From Collinsella sp. (GTDB lineage Bacteria > Actinomycetota > Coriobacteriia > Coriobacteriales > Coriobacteriaceae): 47,307 bases of DNA. The notes under the pieces are model-generated. The model searched no databases. It was not told the DNA's origin and was given only the letters and a program-made list of their open reading frames with translations. The position numbers and the translations under genes were made by a program. The stretch covers positions 1 through 47,307 of the forward strand of contig WGSL01000009.1 in assembly GCA_014871665.1 (NCBI GenBank), written 5' to 3'. Shown piece by piece: positions 40,608 through 47,307 of the stretch (position 1 is its first letter; every line of letters begins with the position of its first letter).

Positions 40608-42481
40608 GCGCGATCACCCATCAATACATTCTTGGCGTGGAGCGTGGGACAGATTCCGCAGCCGGTGCACGACGTGCGGGTGCAGTCGGGAGTCGTGACG
40701 CCCTCGAGCGAGCGACGGTACTCGCGCTCGAGGAAGCCGCGCGTGCAGCCGGGGCTCACGTGCTCCCACGGCAGGCGCCAGTCCAACTCGTAGGGCAGGT
40801 GCACGAGCTCATTGAGGTCGATGCCGTTTTTGGCAGCAGCTTCCTTCCAGTTATCGAGCGAGAAATGCTCTACCCAGGCGTCAAAGCGAGAGCCCGAGCG
40901 CCAAGCATCGATGATGACGGGCGTCATGTCACGACCGGCGCGGGACAGCGCGGCCTCGATGAGCGAGGTCTCGGCATCGTGGTAATGCACGCGGACGGCA
41001 CGGTTGCGAACGCTCGTGATAAGCAACTTCTGGCGACGCTTGACGTCGTCGTAGTCGAGCTGCGGGCACCACTGGAACGGCGTGGCAGCCTTGGGGATAA
41101 AGACCGAAACCGAGATGGAAACCGAGATCGAGCCGCGACGAGCCTTGGGCACCACGGAACGACCGAGCTCCAGCACGTGATCGGCCAGATTGGCGATGGC
41201 CACGATGTCCTCGTCGCGCTCGCCGGGAAGGCCCATCATAAAGTAGAGCTTCATGCGGTTCCAGCCGGCCTCGAAGGCCGCCTTGGCCGCACGGTCCAGG
41301 TCCTCCTCGGTCACGTTTTTGTTAATAATGTCGCGCATGCGCTGGCTGCCGGCCTCGGGCGCGAACGTCAGGCCGCCCTTCTTTTCGCCGGCAACCGACT
41401 CGGCCATATCCACGCCAAACGAATCCAGGCGCTGCGACGGAATAGACACGCGAATACCCGTATCCTCCAGGCGACGGTTGAGCCTGCCGAGCACGTCGCG
41501 AATGCAGGAGTGGTCGGTCGTGGAGAGCGAGGTCAGCGACACCTCGTCATAGCCAGTCTTTTCCAGACCCTGAATCACCGACGAGACGATCTGGTCGGCC
41601 GAGCGCTCGCGCACCGGGCGATACGTCATGCCGGCCTGACAAAAACGACAGCCGCGGGCGCAGCCGCGCAGGATCTCGATAGACAGGCGGTCGTGGACCA
41701 GCTGCGCATAGGGCACGCACGACTGCGACAGCGGATTCGTGGCGCCGAAATCCTCGACGACGCGCTTGTAGACCACGGTCGGCGCATCCTTGCCCTCACG
41801 CGGCACGGTGTAGCCATGCGGCGAGCAGGGCTCGTCGTGACGAACCTCATAGAGCGACGGCACGTAGTTGCCGGCAATGGATGCAAGCTGCTCGACAATC
41901 TGCGCGCGCGGGACCCTTTCGTCACGCAGGCGGCGATGCAGCTGGCAGGTCTCGAGCAGCGATTCCTCGCCCTCACCGATGAGGATGGCATCGAAGAAGG
42001 CCGCGTACGGCTCGGGGTTGTACACCGAGGGGCCGCCGGCGATGATGATGGGGTCGTCTTCGCCTCGGTCGGCCGCCAACAGTGGAATGCCAGCGAGGTC
42101 GAGTGCCTCGAGGAAGTTCGTCACCGCCATCTCGTGCGGCACATGCAGACCGACGATATCAAACGAAGCGACCGGCGCTGCACCCTCGAGCGAGAGCAGC
42201 GGAATGCCCGCCTCGCGCATGGCGTCACCCATATCGGGCCACGGCACATAGCCACGCTCGCAGGAGATGCCCTCGGCCTGGTTAAGGATGTTATAGAGGA
42301 TGGCGATGCCCTGGTTGGGCAGACCAACCTCGTACACATCCGGGTAGATCAGGCAGCAACGGTAGTCGGCATCGGCCTTGGAAAGCGTGCCCCACTCGTG
42401 ATCGATATAGCGACTCGGCTTCTCGACCTTGGCGAGCAACGGCTCAATTAAATGAAAACAATCTTGGTATGCAACGCGCAA
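40604..42481 (-). CDS. TIGR03960 family B12-binding/radical SAM protein
   Basis: Radical SAM protein of unknown substrate. The N-terminal half (about 1-230) resembles a cobalamin-binding region. The 4Fe-4S motif CARGCRFC is at Cys274, Cys278 and Cys281. FMMGLPGERDEDI and a C-terminal Cys cluster, CTRTSCTGCGIC, suggest a second cluster or metal. Length is 625 residues. The start TTG 42481 has AGGGG eight bases upstream. It is joined by a four-base overlap to its TIGR03936 partner; in some genomes the two are one chain. The neighbouring RNase E/G gene seen elsewhere is absent. Confidence 0.9.
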   Translation of the reverse strand: MRVAYQDCFHLIEPLLAKVEKPSRYIDHEWGTLSKADADYRCCLIYPDVYEVGLPNQGIAILYNILNQAEGISCERGYVPWPDMGDAMREAGIPLLSLEGAAPVASFDIVGLHVPHEMAVTNFLEALDLAGIPLLAADRGEDDPIIIAGGPSVYNPEPYAAFFDAILIGEGEESLLETCQLHRRLRDERVPRAQIVEQLASIAGNYVPSLYEVRHDEPCSPHGYTVPREGKDAPTVVYKRVVEDFGATNPLSQSCVPYAQLVHDRLSIEILRGCARGCRFCQAGMTYRPVRERSADQIVSSVIQGLEKTGYDEVSLTSLSTTDHSCIRDVLGRLNRRLEDTGIRVSIPSQRLDSFGVDMAESVAGEKKGGLTFAPEAGSQRMRDIINKNVTEEDLDRAAKAAFEAGWNRMKLYFMMGLPGERDEDIVAIANLADHVLELGRSVVPKARRGSISVSISVSVFIPKAATPFQWCPQLDYDDVKRRQKLLITSVRNRAVRVHYHDAETSLIEAALSRAGRDMTPVIIDAWRSGSRFDAWVEHFSLDNWKEAAAKNGIDLNELVHLPYELDWRLPWEHVSPGCTRGFLEREYRRSLEGVTTPDCTRTSCTGCGICPTLHAKNVLMGDRA

Positions 42482-42491
42482 CGGAAAACCC

Positions 42492-43421
42492 CTAAGCAGC
42501 GAGATCTGATGCGTCCTGATAGGACGCCATAGGACGGGTAGCGCCCGCGACCGTGGTTACGAGATCGCGAACGCGGGAGAACGTAGCAGTAACCACCTCG
42601 TTGGCACGACTGTAGTCGACATCGCGCTCGTAGAGCGAAACGAGCGCACGGCCCATGCCATAGGTGCCCGCGGCAGCAGTGAGCGCCTTGACGGCAAACC
42701 CAATATGCGGCGTCTGCTTGACAAGTGCGCGGGTGACCGCTCGGATCACAAGACCGCCGGCAAGCACGCCCGCGACCTCGTAGCCGCGCTCAGGCTTAAT
42801 GCCGCGTCCAAAGACGGCAGCGAGCTCAAAGAGCATGCCCACCTGCGCCAGCGCCATAACGGGATAATCGGCGCCCGGCAAAAACACCAGCGCGCCGGTC
42901 GCCATATTGGTGAGCGCGCACGAGGTGATGATACGATTGGCCGCCGCGATGCGCATGAAGGCAAAGTTCGCCGCAAAAGCCGTTTCTTTGTCGGTGCGAT
43001 CGAGAATCCAGCGGGCAAGCGTCTCGAGCAGATACGTCTTATCGGTTGCCGCTACCACGCCGAGCATGGGCGTGGACTCCTCGATAAACGGCACCTCCAC
43101 AGCAGACTCGGCAAGCACGCACACGGGCGCGCCGGCGATCACGAGCTCCTGCACGGCACTCTCCAAGCGGTCGGAACCACACGAGAGCACCAGCACCACA
43201 TCGGTATCGGTCTTTGGAGCAATTCGCTCCTCCCCCAGACGCTCGACGCGCACAATGCCCGAGGTCGTCTGCGGCACAAAGGCATCACGCACCGTCTCGG
43301 CCAGAAAGCGCGAGGCGGACGAATCCAGATAGACCGAAACGCGCACCGGCGTATCGGAATCCTTCTTAACGGACGCGCCCATCTTAAAAGCGCGGGTCAG
43401 CTTATCTACGGGAATTTTCAT
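42492..43421 (-). CDS. DUF697-like membrane-associated protein, function unknown
   Basis: 309 residues. The N-terminal 140 residues look like a soluble alpha/beta region (RVSVYLDSSASRFL..., VVLVLSCGSDRLESAV). The C-terminal half has Ala/Gly-rich hydrophobic helices, including MALAQVGMLFELAAVFG and AGVLAGGLVIRAVTRALV with TPHIGFAVKALTAAAGT, as in DUF697 proteins that often follow GTPase domains. No Walker motifs are present, so it is not a GTPase itself. ATG 43421 has GGAGGGG six bases upstream. It sits tightly after rodA, so a link to envelope or cell-shape functions is possible but only inferred. Confidence 0.7.
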   Translation of the reverse strand: MKIPVDKLTRAFKMGASVKKDSDTPVRVSVYLDSSASRFLAETVRDAFVPQTTSGIVRVERLGEERIAPKTDTDVVLVLSCGSDRLESAVQELVIAGAPVCVLAESAVEVPFIEESTPMLGVVAATDKTYLLETLARWILDRTDKETAFAANFAFMRIAAANRIITSCALTNMATGALVFLPGADYPVMALAQVGMLFELAAVFGRGIKPERGYEVAGVLAGGLVIRAVTRALVKQTPHIGFAVKALTAAAGTYGMGRALVSLYERDVDYSRANEVVTATFSRVRDLVTTVAGATRPMASYQDASDLAA

Positions 43422-43439
43422 AGCAAACCCCTCCAGCGG

Positions 43440-44666
43440 TTACGCGGCGCCCGAACGATGCCGCCATATGGATTGTACGATACCCACCGTCAGCAGCTGA
43501 ATCATCATCGAAGACGAACCGAAGCTAATAAACGGTAGCGGAATACCGGTAATCGGCATCATGCCGATGCACATGCCGATGTTTTCGAAGGTCTGGAACG
43601 CCCACATGCCAACGATGCCCACACACGAAAGACGCAAAAACAGCGACTCACACTTAAAGGCGACGCGAATCGTCGAAAAGATCAGCAGCACGTAGAGGCA
43701 CAGGAGCAAAAAGGAACCACAAAAGCCAAAGGTCTCGGACAGAAAGGCGAAGACGAAGTCGGTGTGGAACTCAGGCAGAAAGCCGCCGGCTGACTGCGTC
43801 GCATGGCCCAAACCCTTACCAAAGAAGCCGCCCGAGCCAACGGCGATAAGCGACTGCTGCAGGTTGTAGGCATCGTCCGAATCAGCATTATCGGGGTCGA
43901 TAAAGACCGTCAGACGGTTCATCTGATACTGCTTGATGAGCACATCGTGGCCGAGCAGCGAATCAAAGACCGAATCGAGCGCCAGGACGAGGGCCACCAG
44001 GCCCACAAGCAGGGCCAGGGTCGACAGCACCCATTCGCGGCGCGCACCGCTCATACAGATGACGATAGCGCCGGAAACCAGCACGACCAGGCCCGATCCC
44101 AGGTCGCCCATGGCAACGACGGCCAAAAACGGAATGGACAGCATGCCGCAGAGCTTGACGTAGTCGCGAACGGTATCGATGCGACCGTTATACTGCGAGC
44201 CAAGCGTAGCAATAAAGAAGATGGTGATGAGCTTGGCAAGCTCAACCGGCTGGAACGTCAAACCGATACCGGGAATCTTGATCCAGCCCGTCATGCCCAG
44301 ACCGCCCGTATAGGACAGGCCCGGAATCTTGGGCGAGAAGATCACGATCAGGTCGATGACGAGCAACGCCGTCGAGAAATTGGAAATACCGCGCAGGTCG
44401 GTACGCCAGACCAACACCGCCAGCACCGCTCCGATGCCGATTCCCAGCAGATGGCGTGAGAACGAAGCATCGGCCTTAAACTGCGAAGCCGACCAGATGA
44501 TGATGGCACCGTAGGCGACGAGCGCCACAGTGGCCACGAGCACACCGATATGCACCTTTTGGCGAAACGTGCCGCGCGAGGCCGAAAGTTGCTTGTTGAC
44601 GCGGTCCAGGCTGCTGCGAGAGCCGGTCTTGGTTGAACGGAACAGATCCGCCGGAGAAAAATCCAT
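43440..44666 (-). CDS. rodA: Rod-shape-determining protein RodA (SEDS glycosyltransferase)
   Basis: Peptidoglycan polymerase of the elongasome, working with PBP2. 408 residues with about ten membrane segments from residue 38. PVELAKLITIFF, MGDLGSGLVV, GSGGFFGKGLGHATQS and PLPFISFGSSSMM are the SEDS signatures. The 30-residue N-terminal tail is basic and cytoplasmic. ATG 44666 has AGGAGG five bases upstream. It directly follows its partner PBP2 gene. Confidence 0.95.
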   Translation of the reverse strand: MDFSPADLFRSTKTGSRSSLDRVNKQLSASRGTFRQKVHIGVLVATVALVAYGAIIIWSASQFKADASFSRHLLGIGIGAVLAVLVWRTDLRGISNFSTALLVIDLIVIFSPKIPGLSYTGGLGMTGWIKIPGIGLTFQPVELAKLITIFFIATLGSQYNGRIDTVRDYVKLCGMLSIPFLAVVAMGDLGSGLVVLVSGAIVICMSGARREWVLSTLALLVGLVALVLALDSVFDSLLGHDVLIKQYQMNRLTVFIDPDNADSDDAYNLQQSLIAVGSGGFFGKGLGHATQSAGGFLPEFHTDFVFAFLSETFGFCGSFLLLCLYVLLIFSTIRVAFKCESLFLRLSCVGIVGMWAFQTFENIGMCIGMMPITGIPLPFISFGSSSMMIQLLTVGIVQSIWRHRSGAA

Positions 44667-44675
44667 CGCAACCTC

Positions 44676-46745
44676 CTATCGAACCGAAGAATCGCCCGAG
44701 GCCGAAGAGGTATCGGGCTCGTCATAAATCACGCCGAGCACGTCGCGCACGACATGCATCGCGGTATCTGAGCCGCCGCCGCCCTGCTCCAGAACAGTAG
44801 CGATGACATACTTGGGATCATCGGCCGGTGCATAGGCGCAGAACCACGCGTATTCGTCCTCGCCACTTTTCTCGCCCGTGCCCGACTTGCCGTATACCTG
44901 CGGCGTCAGGGTGCCAAAGTGAGCCGCCAGGGACGTCGATGCCGTGTAAATCACGTCATGCATGCCGTTGCGAACAAGAGCCAAATCCGAATCACTGTTG
45001 ATCTTGGCCTCCAGGCGCTTCTTCTTGCCCTTGCCGTTGTACTTATAGGCATCACCGTCGCCATCGCGCGACACGGCAGACAAAAACACGTGAGGCACGT
45101 ACTGTTTGCCGCCGTTGGCAAGACCCATATAGGCGCACGCCATCTGCAGGGGCGTCACCAGGATGTCGCCCTGGCCGATAGCAATGTTAGTCATATCGCC
45201 GGCATTCCACTTGCGGTCCTCGGCAGATGCGTCGGTGAAGTACGACTCTTTCCACTCGGCATCGGGAATACGGCCCGCGCCCTCACTCGGCAGATCGATA
45301 CCGCAGGTCTTGCCTAGGCCCCAGCGACGAAAGACCTCCTGCAGGCCCTCGGAATGTTGCTCGTCATAAAAGAACGCCTTGCCCATGTCATAGAAGACGG
45401 GGTCGCACGAGTTGGCGATACCCGACTGCAGCGTCATGGTGCCGTGGCCAGACGTCAGCCAGCAGCGCTTGCCCCAAGCCTTGCCCAGGCCCGTCCAATA
45501 GCCCGTGCAGTTGGTTGCCTGCGTTGAAGTGTAGGTTCCAAACTCAAGACCGGCCAGTGCCGAGAGCGGCTTGATGGTCGAGGCCGACATGTACTGTCCG
45601 CTAATGGCGCGGTTGAGCAGCGGGTGCGAACCCTTGTCATCATTGAGCTCGGTCCACACGTCATTTGAGACACCACCGATAAAGACAGACGGATCGAACT
45701 TGGGCTGGCTCGCCATGCCCAGGATCTCGCCATTGTTGGGATCGAGACACACCACAGCGCCGTTGCCGGCATTACTGTAACCAGTGGTCTTGGCAAGCTC
45801 GATAGCGCTCGCCAGCGCCGTCTCACAGGCCTGTTGGATCTTAAGGTCGAGCGTGAGCTTAATGTCGGAGCCGGCCTTCGCGGGCACGGCACCGGCCTGA
45901 CCGGTCACATTGCCCGAGGCATCGACCTTGACGGTCTGCTCGCCACGAATACCCTGCAGCAGGTTTTCGTAGTAGCTCTCAACGCCCGCCTGGCCCACGA
46001 TATCGCCCGACTGGTACGTAATCTTGCCAGCAGAAGCATCATCATCGCCAGAGGTTTTCTTATTCTGAGCCTCGAGCTGCTCGGAGGTAATGGTGCCGGT
46101 ATAGCCCAAGATATGGCATGCCGTCTCGCCATACGGATACTGGCGCTCGGTACGCTCGGCAATCTTGACGCCCGGGAACTCGCCGGCGTGCTCCTGAATA
46201 TAGGCAACCGTGGAGCGGCGGACGTCCGTCGCAATGGTATGCAGGCTCTGGGCGCCCTCTGTATTGTCCTGGATATTGCGCAGAACCGCCACGTAGGGCA
46301 TACCGAGCACGTTGGCAAGATGGCGAACTAAAACCTCATCCTCGGCAAGGTCGCGGTAGGCCACGACAGCAAGTGAGGGACGATTCTGGACAAGCGCCAC
46401 GCCATTGCGGTCGAGGATGCGGCCGCGCACAGCGGGTGTGGTAACGGTACGAGTCTGATTACTATTGGCCTGCTTCTCGTAATAGTCCGACGAGACCATC
46501 TGCATGCCCCACAGCTTGATGGCAAGCGCCGCAAACATCGCGCCTACGCCCGTGGTGAGGATGGAAAAGCGGCCCTTAAAGGCGGTCGCCGCGGTATTGC
46601 CCTCGCCCTCGGTGGCGCGCGGGGCCGTTCCATGCTGCGTATCGTAGGTAAAACGGGAATCGCCACGACGCATGATGACCAGCGCGACCACGATGGCCAC
46701 AACCAGCACGATACCGGCGATAATAACCGTCAACTGGGAAGACAT
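44676..46745 (-). CDS. mrdA: Penicillin-binding protein 2 (class B transpeptidase)
   Basis: Cross-links peptidoglycan during elongation together with RodA. A first hydrophobic segment is at 7-25 and a second at about 60-80. The dimerisation domain begins VRGRILDRNGVALV. Catalytic motifs: Ser389/Lys392 in SASTIKP, Ser446-Cys-Asp448 in place of SxN as in many PBP2 proteins, and KSGTG at 620-624. Length is 689. ATG 46745 has GGGGAGG seven bases upstream. Two membrane segments before the catalytic region is more than the usual single anchor. It lies between mreD and rodA. Confidence 0.94.
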   Translation of the reverse strand: MSSQLTVIIAGIVLVVAIVVALVIMRRGDSRFTYDTQHGTAPRATEGEGNTAATAFKGRFSILTTGVGAMFAALAIKLWGMQMVSSDYYEKQANSNQTRTVTTPAVRGRILDRNGVALVQNRPSLAVVAYRDLAEDEVLVRHLANVLGMPYVAVLRNIQDNTEGAQSLHTIATDVRRSTVAYIQEHAGEFPGVKIAERTERQYPYGETACHILGYTGTITSEQLEAQNKKTSGDDDASAGKITYQSGDIVGQAGVESYYENLLQGIRGEQTVKVDASGNVTGQAGAVPAKAGSDIKLTLDLKIQQACETALASAIELAKTTGYSNAGNGAVVCLDPNNGEILGMASQPKFDPSVFIGGVSNDVWTELNDDKGSHPLLNRAISGQYMSASTIKPLSALAGLEFGTYTSTQATNCTGYWTGLGKAWGKRCWLTSGHGTMTLQSGIANSCDPVFYDMGKAFFYDEQHSEGLQEVFRRWGLGKTCGIDLPSEGAGRIPDAEWKESYFTDASAEDRKWNAGDMTNIAIGQGDILVTPLQMACAYMGLANGGKQYVPHVFLSAVSRDGDGDAYKYNGKGKKKRLEAKINSDSDLALVRNGMHDVIYTASTSLAAHFGTLTPQVYGKSGTGEKSGEDEYAWFCAYAPADDPKYVIATVLEQGGGGSDTAMHVVRDVLGVIYDEPDTSSASGDSSVR

Positions 46746-46758
46746 CTACGGGCCTCCC

Positions 46759-47304
46759 CTATTTGAGCTTGCGGGTCTTGGGCTTAAAGCGCATACCCGT
46801 CTGGCGTCCGCCACGTGCGGAGAATCCATAGCCGGACTGCGGCACGACACCGGACATCAAAAACGGAATGGCAACCAGACCCGTCAGGATCGAAGACGGC
46901 AGCGCATGGCCGAAGATCGCCACGACAAAGCTCGTCTCCATACCCATAAACAGCAAGATGATGCTGTAGATCACATTAATGACGAGCGCGAAGGCGCCCA
47001 CAGTGACGCCGCGCGCACTCGGGGTACCGCCCGTCTGACCGACGGCGCTGTGCACCAGGGCAAAAGAACCCACGGTCAGCAGGAGCGACATAACGCCCAC
47101 CGGCACGGCAGCGGACAGGTCATAAAACAAGCCGCTGCAAAAACCGCACACGACGGCACGGGTCGGGTCGCCAGAGAACACGCTTAGGCACACCAAGATA
47201 ATCATGAAGTTGACGCGACCGCCCGCAATGGAGATCTGCGGTGCCAGGCCTGCCTGCAGCAGCACGCACACGATGGCGGCGATTACAAACGTGCGGGAGC
47301 TCAT
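46759..47304 (-). CDS. mreD: Rod-shape-determining protein MreD
   Basis: Small membrane protein of the MreBCD elongation complex. 181 residues with about five hydrophobic segments; FMIILVCLSVFSGDPTRAVVCGFCSGLFYDL is the typical MreD region, and the C-terminus is basic. The ATG lies three bases from the window end, so its ribosome-binding site and the expected mreC upstream are outside. Followed by mrdA and rodA. Confidence 0.9.
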   Translation of the reverse strand: MSSRTFVIAAIVCVLLQAGLAPQISIAGGRVNFMIILVCLSVFSGDPTRAVVCGFCSGLFYDLSAAVPVGVMSLLLTVGSFALVHSAVGQTGGTPSARGVTVGAFALVINVIYSIILLFMGMETSFVVAIFGHALPSSILTGLVAIPFLMSGVVPQSGYGFSARGGRQTGMRFKPKTRKLK

Positions 47305-47307
47305 CCC

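Overview
The window is 47 kb of GC-rich bacterial chromosome, almost entirely core genes. The proteins and gene order look like an anaerobic member of the Coriobacteriia (Actinomycetota), most like Collinsella. This rests on recalled family resemblance, not a search. Supporting signs are AdhE plus pyruvate phosphate dikinase (fermentative anaerobe), the non-mevalonate isoprenoid genes, and a Firmicutes-like order of core operons in high-GC DNA. Nearly all genes lie on the minus strand. The plus-strand genes are rpmB, adhE, a small kinase-like gene and dinB. No tRNA, rRNA, CRISPR array or prophage was seen.

Layout. 1-2040: pyrR-pyrB-pyrC (pyrC cut by the window edge), behind a leader that looks like a PyrR-type attenuator. 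2041-7400: rpmB, then a RAYT-type transposase between 51-bp inverted repeats, then adhE and a phosphotransferase-fold gene. 7417-24520 (minus): rplS, rnhB, yraN, comM/yifB, dprA, trmFO, xerC, rpsB, tsf, pyrH, frr, uppS, cdsA, dxr, rseP, ispG, proS. These cover translation, recombination and uptake, undecaprenyl and phospholipid precursors, the MEP pathway and membrane proteolysis. 24589-31680 (minus): glyQ, glyS, the PPDK regulatory kinase/phosphatase, and ppdK. 31684-34331 (minus): rpsP, khpA, rimM, trmD, lepB. 34376-35629 (plus): dinB. 35642-47304 (minus): mreD, PBP2, rodA, a DUF697-like gene, a two-gene radical-SAM pair, rplU, rpmA, obgE, nadD, yqeK, rsfS.

The genes mostly form tight operons with 1-17 nt overlaps or very short gaps. 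Several promoters can be read. Four share a TGC extension directly before the -10 box (rpmB, adhE, rpsB, rplU). Intrinsic terminators separate rplS/rnhB/yraN, tsf/pyrH, rpmA/obgE and the ends of other units.

No new multi-gene defence or metabolic system is evident. The points most worth a second look are: an RseP-type protease with a winged-helix-like insertion; a xerC gene with no canonical start codon but a well-placed ATA; the pyrR leader with overlapping hairpin and terminator; an rpsB promoter followed at once by a hairpin and U-run; a terminator directly before the obgE ribosome-binding site; the RAYT element with composite ends; and a long structured ppdK leader.
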